In this document: one piece after another, positions 20,280 through 30,853 of the stretch
Layout: each line of letters starts with the position of its first letter
How positions within the stretch are numbered: the stretch's first letter is position 1
NCBI GenBank assembly: GCA_015680685.1
Contig: MNCI01008621.1
Span: 50,329-82,592, forward strand
Length of the DNA: 32,264 nt
Reading direction: 5' to 3'
DNA from: Gnetum montanum
Lineage: Eukaryota; Streptophyta; Gnetopsida; Gnetales; Gnetaceae
Notes under the pieces: generated by a model
The model's input: the letters and a program-made list of their open reading frames with translations, nothing else
The model's database searches: none
What the model was told of the DNA's origin: nothing
Made by a program: the position numbers and the translations under genes

Positions 20280-22367
20280 GCTGCTACATGTAATATCCAT
20301 ACAAGTCAGGTTGCTAGTAAGGATATTGTTGCCTTGGTAGTGGCATTCCCCATGATTGTGGGTGCTGCCACTATTGATATTGCTTAATCAGTTGTGGTGG
20401 AGTTCCACTTGGATAATACATTAAGGGTTGATGGAACTGTCTTGGGTTACCTTGGGGGTAAGGTAACCTTCAGGGTGCTTGCCATTTGTTCAATAATAGG
20501 TTGAGTGCATACACCCTAGACTCTTGCAGATGTGAGATTATAGGGCAACATCCCTTAGGATGGTCATATTAACAAATTTCACATCCACTATCATTGTTTG
20601 TTTCTGACTCCACAGCCTCTTCAATGATGGAAACTTTGCCCTTACCCTTGCTACATGCATGTTCAGCTTCTCTCTTGTTTCTTTTTTTGCGATCACTACC
20701 TTACTCTCTAGACTCCTCTACTATTTTAAGAATAGATTGAAATATATTATCTAGGGAATCCCACATTTGGTCTACCTTTGTTAATACTTCTAATTTCAAC
20801 TTTTGGATGGGCAAAGTTTTCCTATTCACCATCTCTTCGAGTGGTGACTCTTCTTCATCATCATAAAATCTTACTCCCCTCTTCCAGAGGGAAGGATCTT
20901 GGTTATACTGTTCCACACTTTCTCTCTTCCGTAGCTCACCTTCTTCCTTACCTTGGGCATAAGTCCCAAGGGTTCTTCTCATTTTATGCCTAAGCCCATC
21001 TACAAGATGGCATAGTTGATCCCTTTGCAAATAACCATGGCTAGAACAATGATATAATAGTGCATAGTATTGGCCCATGGTAGCATCCAAGGGTTCATGT
21101 CCTCCTTATTTCTAGCCTTGGATTTTTTTTTGCAAGTTAGACACTGAAGAGTACATTTGGTACTTGTCATTAAATAGTTCTAACATAGTACTCCACCTAC
21201 AAATGGATTCTAGTTCTAAAGACTACTACTAACTTTCTGCTTCTTTAACTAGTGTCCATGGAAACAACTTAAGTTTTTGTCATTCGTTCTCTATATTTTG
21301 TAAGGCATACACATCATGGAATGCTTGTAAGTGATTTTGAGGATCAATGTTGTATCCCCCTTCAACTCGTGGGATATTGTTCATATATAATCTCTTGATC
21401 CTACTATCTTCTGGTGCCTTGTTGGAATTCTAACAACCTTAGTTATGTCCAACATACTTTGACTATTGAGTAGGGATTCATTGTGATCATCTCGTTCATG
21501 GCATCTATGATGCCTACATTGTTCCCTACTCTCCCTTCTTCTATGTCGTGACTCTCTAGAGTGCCCTCGTCCCCTTTTTTGGCTATTTCATCTATGACTT
21601 CCACTTTTTCTACCTTTATTCCCATGGTCTTTTTCTTTATGACCATGTCTAAACATTGAAGGAGAGGGTGAAGGAGATGATGAAGGTGAAGAAGAAGGAG
21701 AATAGTCACCATGACAGTGTCTGCTACCTTCTCTTCTGTGGTCTCGGCCTTGATCTTGATTGCGATCAGAATGTCCACTTTTATCATGATTTTGTGTCCC
21801 TTTTTCAAATCCTTTATGCCCATGGGTATTAGAACCTAGGTTATGAATAGTGGAATGAAGATCCTAATACACAACCCCTTGGCTAAAGTCAAGGGAAGGA
21901 ACATCATTGTGTGGGTGATTGCCTAAGGTAGCTTCACCATTCTCATTTTTGCTTAAGACATGTGGGGCATCCTGGGACCACTTACCCTTCAAAGAATTAT
22001 GATGTCTCTCCTATTGCAAGTCCCTTTGATGTTGTGCCTCTGTGGGATGGTATTCTCTCGAGTCATGGTTCTGCACAATGTATTTTGCGTGTAAGTGTGG
22101 CATGTCAATTTGTGTGAGAGAACAAAGAAGAATGCTTGGGACTGAACGATCAAGAGGTAATACTATGTTACCTTCTAAGTCTTGCCAATGCAATTGTTCA
22201 TCTTTATGGAGGATAAAGTTAAAGTCTAGTATATACTCATTGGGATGAATATATACCACTCAAACTTGTTGGGGAGCTGGCGGATCAATGTCATGTGTAT
22301 TACGCCGTCGATTGTTTCCTGTTTCAAACCTAGGCGGTGAGGTGCTTTCATATGAAGAAGGAGACAT
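20280..22367 (-). pseudogene. Gag of outer element (degenerate)
   Basis: Gag would package the element's RNA. The minus-strand ATG at 22367 starts MSPSSYESTSPPRF, about 110 bases after the PBS. A conserved N-terminal block follows (HPNEYILDFNFILHKDEQLH, about 22245-22185). Next comes a His/Ser/Lys/Asp-rich low-complexity region (about 21830-21480). The gag core follows at about 21390-21050 (MNNIPRVEGGYNIDPQNHLQ, FHDVYALQNIENE, LFNDKYQMYS). A long open stretch (21090-20701) carries an acidic and coiled-coil-like tail. A zinc finger of the form CEIC.YDHPKGCCP is at about 20570-20530. A Gln/Pro/Tyr-rich linker leads toward protease. Frameshifts and stops are frequent. The gag at 24804-26479 matches it block for block, which supports the reading. 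Confidence 0.8.
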
Positions 22368-22479
22368 ACTTGTCTCTTCAGTGTGCAATGTATTCTTGTT
22401 TATTATTTTCCCAATCAATCCTAAGGATTTTTTCCAATGATGTGAATGAATTCCTACGTTCTAATTAGTGCACAAAAAA

Positions 22480-22503
22480 CTAAGTCCCCAGCAATGGTGC
22501 CAA
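22480..22503 (-). promoter_or_regulatory. Primer-binding site of outer element
   Basis: On the minus strand TTGGCACCATTGCTGGGGAC directly follows the 5' LTR end CTCATCA. It is a decayed form of the TTGGCGCCGTTGCCGGGGA PBS used by many Athila-like plant elements. Confidence 0.85.
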
Positions 22504-23407
22504 TGATGAGTGGTGAGGTACCCCTATGCTCAACCATACAAATACGAGCATTTCATGCACAATCCAGTCAAATTCCAAGGACTAAGTGCCTATGTTCCTA
22601 TGTGCCTTTGTGGAACAAGGATGGGTTGGTTGATCATTGTCTTCCCAAGCTTACCTATATGTCATGATTGTATGGTTAAGTAAGCTTGAGGCATATGATT
22701 TTTATAGCTTTTATGTTTTTATGTCCTATACTAGTAGAGAAGGAGAGAGGTAACTAAGTGACTAATTTAACTTAACTACTCATTAACTAAGTTCTAAATA
22801 ATCCTAACACCAGCATCCATTCCCACTTGCTGTACACATCCTGAACCAGTGCAACACTGCTGGGATTACCAAATGCTAATCATTGCTAGGTTACCAAGCA
22901 TTACACGCATGCTCGAAGTGGTCGTGCTTGTGTAATTTAATGATTTTCTTAATTGATCAAAATGAATTTCTTTACTAATAATAGAAATGTAACGTGCATA
23001 AAATAAAATAAATGCATAAGAAAATAAAATAAAAGAAATGTGTAAGAAAAAAAATCTCAAGTGCTGCAAGGATGAATTGAAGAGCTCATCTGTATTGTTG
23101 TACACAAGGTGTGCTCAGGTACATAATGATCGAATAAAGATCCATCCACACTTAGACCTCCTACTGTGTGCACTTGGAAAATACTCTAACTTTCAAATAG
23201 ACTGCAAGAGTTTTGCTACTTTACTGCTAAAAGACTTCTTCCCAATTGTGCACCTAGGCACTGTATTTAAAGGCTTGGGAGCAACTACTCTAATAATTAG
23301 AATATTTGCTAAAGAAAATACTAGAGTAACCACTCTAATAATTAGAATAACTACTAAAGTAACCACTTGAGTAACCACTCTAATAATTAGAGTAACTGCT
23401 CTCATCA
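22504..23407 (-). repeat. 5' LTR of outer element (LTR B)
   Basis: A 904-bp LTR with exact inverted ends TGATGAG (22504-22510) and CTCATCA (23401-23407). It is closely similar to LTR A except for a shorter U3 minisatellite. The TATA equivalent (minus strand near 23270) has decayed to TTTAAATAC. Confidence 0.88.
23283..23407. repeat. Palindromic minisatellite in U3 of LTR B
   Basis: About 125 bp of the same CTCTAATAATTAGAG-based units as 5361-5564, but with fewer copies. The two arrays have expanded or contracted since insertion, because LTRs are identical at birth. Confidence 0.75.
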
Positions 23408-23412
23408 AAAGT
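23408..23412. repeat. Target-site duplication, right copy (AAAGT)
   Basis: AAAGT directly after LTR B, identical to 4589-4593. Confidence 0.85.
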
Positions 23413-23824
23413 GTAATGGTGTCACCCTTTGAAAACACCATTCAACACCACCCAAGAGCCCTAAAGTAGCAACAAGGGAGGGGTGAACTTAAGGTGGACT
23501 ATACCTCAAAGCTTAGAGCACCTACAAGCACATCATAAGAGTACACAACTCGTTAGTCCATGGTTAGAGGTGCATTGAATACACCAAAAGTAAATAAATA
23601 AGTAACTAGACCAACAAGATGCACACATACACATAAGCAACCCCTAGATAATAACTAACATACACATACATGATACCATTATCCTTAAAGAGCTAAGACA
23701 CATTCCTAGTCTAATGCATCTACTCCTAAACCCTGCTCCAACAAAATAAATAAACATCATCTAGTCCAATAAATTGAAAGGGTCTTAGTGGATGTAAGTA
23801 AAAATTTCACTAAGGTCTAAGTAG
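23413..23824. other. Unidentified segment between elements
   Basis: About 410 bp of AT-rich sequence with no open frame or repeat that I recognise, lying between the outer element and the next LTR. Confidence 0.4.
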
Positions 23825-24643
23825 AGATAATAGGGTTTGACCTATAGACATGTACCCATCGACAAGACACCTTGTTTCACCTATAAATGTGCACCTTTCA
23901 CTGCATTTATGGCATTCCTTTCATAAGTTGTAGTGAAGCTTTAGCAGTTTTTACATTCAAAAATCAAAATATTTTTTTAAATGCCTGTAGTATGAGTCAA
24001 AGAGTGTATGGATCTTTATTCAAGCATTGTTATACTTGAGCATTACAGTGTGTGCGGCAATAAAGATGAGCTTTCTGATAAACCTTGTAGCACTTTGAAA
24101 TAGATTAATTATTTCATTTATGCATTTAATATTTTGAGCAATTTCCTTTAATGCTTTAAGTAATTAAATTAAGCTATATTAAGATAGATTAAATAGCAAT
24201 TAATTAAGCACATAAGTATGAGCACTTTGAGCATATTCTTAGCACTTGGTAATCCCATTAATACTTAATGTTTGGTAATCCAATAGCATTAAATGTGTTT
24301 AGGATGTGTACAAAAAGTGGGAATGAATGCTTATGTTAGGATTAGTTAACTATTAGCTAGTTAGATTAAATTAGCAATTAAACATCTATATTGATTATTA
24401 TTTATTCTTAGGCAACTTAGAACATAAAACATAAAAATAATAAAAATCATATGCCTCAATTGCACTTAATCATACCTTTGCAGTTCACAAGTGTAATTGG
24501 GAAGACAATGATTGCAAAGGTTAGTTTTACTTCCTAGAGACTAATGTACTTAGAAGGCTATAAGTCCACAGAATTCAACCAGATTACATGCGAACGCTTA
24601 GTGATTTGTATGGTTAGGTGTAAGGCCTACTCGCTACTTATCA
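23825..24643 (+). repeat. 5' LTR of truncated element (LTR D)
   Basis: About 819 bp, homologous in reverse orientation to LTRs A and B. Shared features include the TATGGATCTTTATTCAAGCA block (about 24007), the AAAATCATATGCCTCAA block (about 24440), and the end CTTATCA immediately before the PBS. The 5' end is decayed and placed only approximately, by comparison with LTR C. A TATA box, TATAAAT, is at 23882. Confidence 0.72.
23882..23888 (+). promoter_or_regulatory. TATA box of LTR D
   Basis: TATAAAT in the context ACCTATAAATGTG, at the U3 position equivalent to the LTR A TATA box. Confidence 0.5.
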
Positions 24644-24666
24644 TTGGCAGCGTTGCCGAGGACTTG
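24644..24666 (+). promoter_or_regulatory. Primer-binding site of truncated element
   Basis: TTGGCAGCGTTGCCGAGGAC directly after the LTR end CTTATCA. It is the same PBS type as at 22480-22503 and less decayed in its CG positions. Confidence 0.85.
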
Positions 24667-24803
24667 TAGTTTGATACATGTGCTATCTAGGACTTAGTGA
24701 AAATTATTTAAGATTGTTGAAACAAATCCTAAAGTTGCAATCATTTGAAAAATAAAAATAATAATCATAATTAAAGCACACTAAATTTTTCTTCTAATCC
24801 AAA

Positions 24804-26479
24804 ATGTCTTCTTCTCATAGGCATCATGAATCAAAATCGCAAGTGCCCCAAGAATTCAAAGTGGTGTGCCCTCATCCAGATGAGTTCGTACCCAATTTCA
24901 CCTTCATCTTGCATCAAGATGAACAACTGTGGTGGAGAGACATGGAGGGTAACATTTTTTTACTACATGATTGATCTATTCCTAAGATGCTACTCCAAAC
25001 TCTTAAGAGGTTGGGCATCCAAGATCTTCATGAAGAATATGTTATGCAAGACCATGACTATCAGAACTACCATCCCATTGAAACAAAACACAAAAGAGAT
25101 CGGCACCAAGAGAAACACCATGAAGATATGAAAAATAAATGATTCACTAACCCCTTGTTCCTAGTGAAACAAAAAGATAATAAGGATCATCTCTTTGGGG
25201 CTTCTCAACATGAAGATTCTCCACCCCTTAACTTCAATGAAGGGGGCTTGAACCCAAACTTATAGTCCACTATTAACAATCTGGGTTTAGGCAAAAGTGG
25301 AAGTCAAGGCAGGGGCTTGAACAAGCATCATGATGATGAAAAAACTAATGATCATGGTCATGATAAGTGGAGAGGAAGTGGCAAACACCATGGTGGTCAC
25401 AATCCTTCTCCTTCTTCATCCTCTTCATCTGCATCTTCTTCTTCCTCCTCTAAATCTAATCGAAACCATGAAGGACAAAACCATGATGGAGGTGAACAAT
25501 GGGATAATAATGATCACAAGCCCTACCATGAATGAAGGGGTAGCAGAGGACATCATAGGCATCATTGAAATCATGATGATGATGAACCTTTTCTTGCAAC
25601 TTGAAGCATGCTGAACATTGCAAAGGTAGTTAAAATTCCAACTAGACATGTGAAAGATAGTAGAATGAAGAGGTTGGATATGAACAATATCCCCAGATTT
25701 AAAGGGGGATATAATTCAAATCCATAGACCCATATTCAAGAATTTCATGATGCCTATGCCTTGAAAAATATTGAAAATGATTAGTAAAAACTTAAGTTGC
25801 TTCCCAGGACACTCATAAAAGAAGCAAAAAGTTGGTACCACTCTTTGGAGCTGAAATCAATCTAAAGATGGAGTATGATGCTTAAGCTATTTAATGACAA
25901 GTATCAAATGTACTCTTAAGTGTCCAACTTGAGAAAGAATATCCAAGGTTGGTGACAAGGAACACATGAACCCTTGAACATAGCCATGGGCAGGCATTAT
26001 TCCCTTTTGCATAGATTTCCTAGCCATGCTTATTCTCAATGGGAGAAATTTTGCCACATCATAGATGAAATCCTATTAGAAACAAGAGAAACCTTTGGGA
26101 TCTATTCCTAAGGGATATTTTTAGAACTTTAAGGCCATCAGATTAAAAGTCTAATTGAACAGGTTGCAAAAGAAGAAGGTGAGTTGAGAAAAGAGGAAAG
26201 TGCTAAAGAATATAATTGAGACCCTTCCATTAGAAAAAGGGAGGTTTGATTTTGTGATAGTGAGGGGGAGGCACCACTAGATGAAGTGGTGCAGCAAAGA
26301 ACCTTGCCAATTCAAAAAAAAATTGCAAAATTTTGGCCAAAGTGGACAAGATATGGGAATATTTGGATGAAAAGTTCCAAACTATAAAAATTGTAGAAGA
26401 ATCCAAAGAGCAAAGTAGTGATCATGATCGCAGGAGAAGGAAGAAAGCTGAACATACCTACCAAAGGGATAAGGGTAAG
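24804..26479 (+). pseudogene. Gag of truncated element (degenerate)
   Basis: The ATG at 24804 begins MSSSHRHHESKSQVPQEF and leads into the family block HPDEFVPNFTFILHQDEQLW (about 24873-24930), parallel to HPNEY..FNFILHKDEQLHW of the outer element. A His/Ser-rich region follows (25317-25535: HGGHNPSPSSSSSSASSSSS). The gag core then follows at about 25660-26200 (MNNIPRFKGGYN, FHDAYALKNIEN, LFNDKYQMYS). The tail reads KVDKIWEYLDEKFQTIKIVE and a basic RRRRKKAEHTYQ segment just before the break at 26479. Stops interrupt every block. The zinc finger and everything downstream are lost at the junction with LTR C. Confidence 0.8.
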
Positions 26480-27326
26480 TGATGAGTGGTCAAGGTACCC
26501 CTACACCTAACCATATGAATTGCGAAGTGCTCATGTGCGATCTGGTCAAATTCTAGGGACTCTATGTCTTCTAGTACACTAGTCTCCTAGGAAGTGGACT
26601 TTATCCTAATAATCATTCGTTGTCTTCCCAATTATACTTGTGATGTACAAAGGTATGGTTAAGTGTAATTGAGGTATATGATTTTTATTATTTTATGTTT
26701 TATGTTCATGGTACTTGAAGTAGAGAAATGAAGTAATCTGATAACTAATTTAATTTAATTAATTAACTAATCTCTAACTAGTCTTAACCTAAGCATTTAG
26801 TCCCACTTTTCATACACACCCTGAACCTATGTATCCACTACTAGGATTACCAAGCGCTATACTACTAGGTGAACCAAGCAATAATGCTACTGGGATTACC
26901 AAGCAAATACATATTTATGCTCAAAGAAGGTGTACTTAAGTGTTTAATCTATTTAGCTTAATTAATTAACTGATTACTTGAAGTCTAATTTAGCTTAATT
27001 AATTGCATAATTAATGAAAATAATAAATCCATAAATGAATCATTAATCTATTCCAAGTGCTGCAAGGTTTGATCAAAAGGCTCATCTTTATTGCCATTCA
27101 TACTAGTGTGTTTAGGTACAACAGTTCTTGAATAAAGATCCATACACTTTTTGACTCCTACTGTGGGCACTCAGAGAAATATTCTAACTCTCAAATGATA
27201 AAACTACAAGAGCTCTACTACAACTATGACAAGACATCCCATAAACAAGATTAGTAAGTGTGTATTTACAAAATTTATCATAGAGCTATGTTGATGGGGC
27301 CCCATAGACATAGAAAATGCTCATCA
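26480..27326 (-). repeat. Minus-sense LTR interrupting the truncated gag (LTR C)
   Basis: An 847-bp LTR with exact inverted ends TGATGAG (26480-26486) and CTCATCA (27320-27326), homologous to LTRs A, B and D. In sense it is opposite to the gag on its left. No PBS lies on its left and no PPT on its right, so it behaves as a solo LTR. The flanks GTAAG (26475-26479) and ACATT (27327-27331) do not match, so the insertion site may have been rearranged. Confidence 0.75.
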
Positions 27327-29231
27327 ACATTTTGCAAGCGATGGTTCTCTGTAATTAGTTGCACATTCTCCTAGTGGCTCAGATGCAAGGCCTTTTGAAT
27401 CTTTTGCTAGGTAACCTCTACCAAGGATTGGTAGAACACCATTATCTCCATCGCATCCTCAACCCCTTTTAGTCTAGTATAAAGTTATTCAAGAGCTTCA
27501 TCTATTGTTAATGTTGAGTTGAGAAATGTAGGGTCGGCAATTTGGGCTCTTAATTCAACAACTTTAGTAGTCAGACATTCATTCAGCTCCTTGGTTATTT
27601 CAAGTTGCCCTTCCAAAATAATTTTTTTGTCCCTTGCCTCTAGCAACTTCGATTGGGTTGCAGTAATACTATATGGAAGATCAAATACATCTAGAAGTAG
27701 TTGTCTAGTTTCCACCAGTCAGTCCAATAATTCTTCATGTTTTTTTGTGCTTAATCTACCGCTTATGGTCCTTGTAGACGTCTACACATCTTTGAATGTA
27801 GTGATTTCTAGTATAGATGTCGTAGGTGCATTGAGTGTTTTAGCAATTCTATTAACAACCATCTCTGCTACTGTCTCCTACCCTTGGTACTACATCACTA
27901 GCATTGTTACCCCCTTTGCCTTCCTCTAAGCACACTGAGAAGGTAGTGGCATTCCCAAAAAATTTTAGGAGTGGTTACTATTTTGCAGGAGATACTATGA
28001 CCTCTCTAGCACTAGTATTCAACCTTGTGGATAACTATGTTCATTGGGATGAGAAAATAGATCCACCTCCTCTCATCAGGCTAACTATTTGAACCACCTC
28101 ATTTAGGTGATTCATCACTAGTTGGTACACATATGTGTCTCTACCGCTCATGTCTGCTTGTTATTCTTATTTAATCAAGAGCCATTCTCGGTATTCATGC
28201 AACCATTGGGCTATTACAGTGATGTCCAACATAGTTGTTTGAGTGGAAATTGGAGGTGGTTGCTATTTCTCCTCTTCTTAAATGGATGTTGCGATGTTTT
28301 ATCTTTCATTATCTCCACCTAATTAGTAGTCAAAGCACATCTGACAACATCATTTGTTTAGTGGACTATCCCTCCCCTCCAACAGAGTTTTCTGATGAGG
28401 CATGGGAAGGGAAGTATCTTCCTTTCATGTTCATTCTCTTTAAATTGCTTCTCTATCTCTAGATAGATCAACTACAAAAGGTTGATAGGGAATCTTCCAC
28501 TCAAAGCAGTGCATGCACGAGCAGAAAAGATAGTGATCTTACCAAGCCTCACCATGGGGTTTAGGTGAAAGGTTGCAATCTTGTAGTGAATTTTTTTCTG
28601 GTGTGAGCACACCATTTTCCTTGCAGTTGACACCATAGCACCATTGAACCCATTCCGTTTTTATGCTTGGGTTTTCCTATAGTGGAATCTCAGCAAGATT
28701 CATCCTAGTATCTAGCAACCCAAGCACTTTAGTAATGGCTTGCATGAAGTAGGACACTAATATGTCCTTGATTTTAACCATTGAACTAGCCTACCTATTG
28801 TTCTAGAATAAGAATTTCTATCCCATGTACCACTCCTTAGTGGAAGTGATAATTTGCCACATGGGAGAGGTCTTCAGTTGGTCTTGTACTTCTTTAGGTG
28901 CTTACTCCAAGAAAGAGCCAAAGTTTAACTCCTTGAGCACTATTTTATGGATCTTCCTTGATATGATTTTATTTAGGAAGGCTTCTATCAAGGTTACCAT
29001 AAGGTTTACTTGCTAGGCTAGTGCCTCATCCCAGTGGGAATGTTCTATTGTTGTTGTTGGTTCTAAAATCTAATGAATAGATTCCACCTCAGCCTCTTCT
29101 CTAAGAGGACATGTTTCATGCATTGCAAGTGGTTCTTCCTAGGATTTCTCTTGGCCCCTTCCTATTCTTGATCATTTCTCTCTTGGTTAAATGGTTCTCC
29201 TTCCTATGTGTGTTTGCCTTTCGATGCCATC
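27327..29231 (-). other. Decayed unrecognised region left of the CpG-rich LTR
   Basis: About 1.9 kb that would be the start of the internal region if the LTR at 29232-30862 were a 5' LTR. Directly after the LTR the minus strand reads TGGCATCGAAAGGC, which could be a PBS, and its second reading is an ATG codon string MASKGKHT ending in a stop. Further down only short pieces are open. I recognise no gag, protease or pol motif. It may be a decayed gag, or unrelated older DNA with the LTR being solo. Confidence 0.35.
27485..27715 (-). pseudogene. Unidentified coiled-coil fragment
   Basis: A 76-codon open stretch on the minus strand, rich in Leu, Glu, Lys and Gln with heptad-like spacing (SKLLEARDKKIILEGQLEIT, LNECLTTKVVELRAQI), predicting a coiled coil. 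The similar composition continues past its stop (KGVEDAMEIMVFYQSLVEVT). It may be part of a decayed gag or of a host gene fragment. I do not recognise it. Confidence 0.3.
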
Positions 29232-30028
29232 TGTAACGACGGAAAACGTCGGCAGCTGGAAATAGCGACCGAAATTCCGTGTACACAGCTTTAACCACGG
29301 ATCCGCGTGAGGGCTAAGCTGGAAAAACGAATCCGCGGTGCCCTGAACGGTCTTGTCGATCAGACAGGGACTTACGGGTCAGTAAAAGCGATGATGATTA
29401 TGGATTTTTGCGTGCCGTGATTTGGTGCAAGAGATCGTAAAACGGGAAGACAACGACGTAGATGGATCGCTACGAAAATAACGCCAAAACGCCGAAAAGA
29501 TGCTAATCGGGAGAGAAAAAACGTGTTCGTCGCAAAGATCAAAGATCTATGTTTCAATGCTGGATCGGATGTATGCTTGTGTGTATATTACGTTACAATG
29601 GGAGAAAACCCCCAACAACTGGATACAAAATGAGCACAAAACAACAAGAAAACTGTCTGGACAGAAGTCTGATCTACCTTGTAGGCCCAAAGCTTAGGTG
29701 CAGGAATGGTCAAGCTCTGAAGTCTGTCGATCTTTTGAACGATAGAACCTGCTAACTGGGCGAGACGACTCTGCAATTCCCGTTCTGCTTCTTTGCTTCG
29801 GGTAGATCTGCTGTTAGGGCTCAGGCGTGCTGTGTTCTGTTTCTGCTAAAGGATGGTGTTTGCAGCGATTACCAAAAGGTTGCTCTTGTTTCTCTGTTCA
29901 AGGCGATAAGTGTTCCCTTGCTCAGAAAATGCTCTTGTCCTCTTGATCTGCTGCCAACAAAAAGCGATAAGTGCTCTGGTGCTCTGGTTTGTTCACTTGT
30001 CCTCTTGTCAACTTCACGTCTCTCCTTT

Positions 30029-30036
30029 TTTTATAG
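30029..30036 (-). promoter_or_regulatory. TATA box of CpG-rich LTR
   Basis: The minus strand reads GGTCTATAAAAAAAGGAG. It sits about 820 bp into the LTR, equivalent to the TATA boxes of the other H-family LTRs, and points leftward, away from the FCP1-like gene. Confidence 0.55.
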
Positions 30037-30109
30037 ACCGCGACATGCGCAACCCTGATGATGTGGGCCCGAATGTTGCGGATCCTATTGACGCGATTCT
30101 TTTAAGTCG

Positions 30110-30702
30110 AACTGCGACTACGCACAACACGCTCCTTTGCGTGCTGTGCGTGTAAAGAGCAGGCCCATGATAGGCGTGTCTCGGCTGCGTTTGCGCTCAT
30201 TCGCGTTGTGTTGCGTGTATGAGCGTACTGATGCAAAAACAATGAGTTTAAGATTCGTTTTACGCTCACCACGCAGCTGTGCGTGGCAAAGCGTAAATGT
30301 AACGTACGCTCACTACGCAGCCGTGCGTGGTGAAGCGTAAACAAAGTATAACTTACGTTCATCACACAACTGCACGCGATAAAGCGTAAATAATGCAGAA
30401 CTTACGCTTACCACGCAGCGGCGCGTGGTGGAGCGTAAGGAGCGTGCAACCTGAATTATGACCTACGCACTGGTACGCACCGCCGCGTAACAAGCGTAAA
30501 GGCCACTTATGTATGCGCCGCAAGAAAAAGTGCCAACCCGTCGTGCCTCTCTGGAATTTTGCCTTCAACTGTTTTGGAGCTTGTCACGCTCATTACGCTG
30601 CCGTGCGTGATGGAGTGTAAACTTATCCTTGAACAAATTCGTCTTTAACTGTCTTGGAGCCTATTACGCTCATTACGCTGCCGTGCGTGATAGAGCGTAA
30701 AC
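30110..30702. repeat. Array of CpG-rich palindromic units in U3
   Basis: At least seven ~38-nt inverted repeats of the form TTACGCTCAYYACGC..(centre)..GCGTGRTGRAGCGTAA. They begin near 30259, 30304, 30352, 30402, 30464, 30585 and 30664, with looser ones at about 30118 and 30188. The first five are spaced about 45-60 bp; the last two lie in a longer ~79-bp duplicated block. Arms pair over 15 or more bases. Confidence 0.8.
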
Positions 30703-30778
30703 TTGTCCTTAGACAGATTTGAAGCGCGTTCTCGCCCAAATTACGAATCTTCGCCTGAGGCAGACCCGTAATTTTCAC

Positions 30779-30853
30779 GGTGTTTCAATGGCCCCTCTTT
30801 GTTGACGGTTAGAGGGCTTACCCGAAAAACGTCGACAAAGAATGCGAAACACC
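30779..30853 (-). repeat. Conserved LTR-terminal hairpin, copy 3 (inverted)
   Basis: A 75-nt inverted repeat: outer arms GGTGTTTC and GAAACACC pair perfectly over 8 bp, inner arms CTTTGTCGACG and CGTCAACAAAG with one mismatch, inner core GGG/CCC. This is the best-preserved copy. Confidence 0.78.

Larger units (their letters stand above)
4594..23407 (-). mobile_element. Complete Ty3/gypsy (Athila/Tat-like) LTR retrotransposon, split by a nested element
   Basis: A minus-strand element of about 10.1 kb once the nested 8.7-kb insertion (10602-19270) is subtracted. In sense order: 5' LTR (23407-22504), PBS, gag (from about 22367), protease (about 19880-19392), RT (about 10540-9400), RNase H, integrase (about 8890-7650), a 2.1-kb non-pol tail, PPT, and 3' LTR (5564-4594). 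The LTRs have matching 7-bp termini, TGATGAG/CTCATCA, and the element is flanked by AAAGT on both sides. The PBS resembles the TTGGCGCCGTTGCCGGGGA type of Athila-like plant elements, and integrase follows RNase H as in Ty3/gypsy. Every gene carries stops or substitutions, so it is dead. Confidence 0.88.
23825..26479 (+). mobile_element. Truncated plus-strand relative of the outer element (LTR, PBS, gag)
   Basis: A plus-sense 5' LTR (23825-24643), an excellent PBS, and a degenerate gag. The element ends where an LTR of opposite sense (26480-27326) begins; no protease, RT or 3' LTR follows in the same sense. It belongs to the same Athila/Tat-like family as 4594-23407 but to a distinct subfamily. 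Its LTR has a shorter U3 without the AT minisatellite and matches the LTR at 26480-27326 better. Confidence 0.75.

Noticed and set aside
4594-23407. Integrated plant pararetrovirus
   Set aside because: The domain order gag-protease-RT-RNase H-integrase, true LTRs, PBS, PPT and a 5-bp duplication identify an LTR retrotransposon. Pararetroviruses have no integrase or LTRs.
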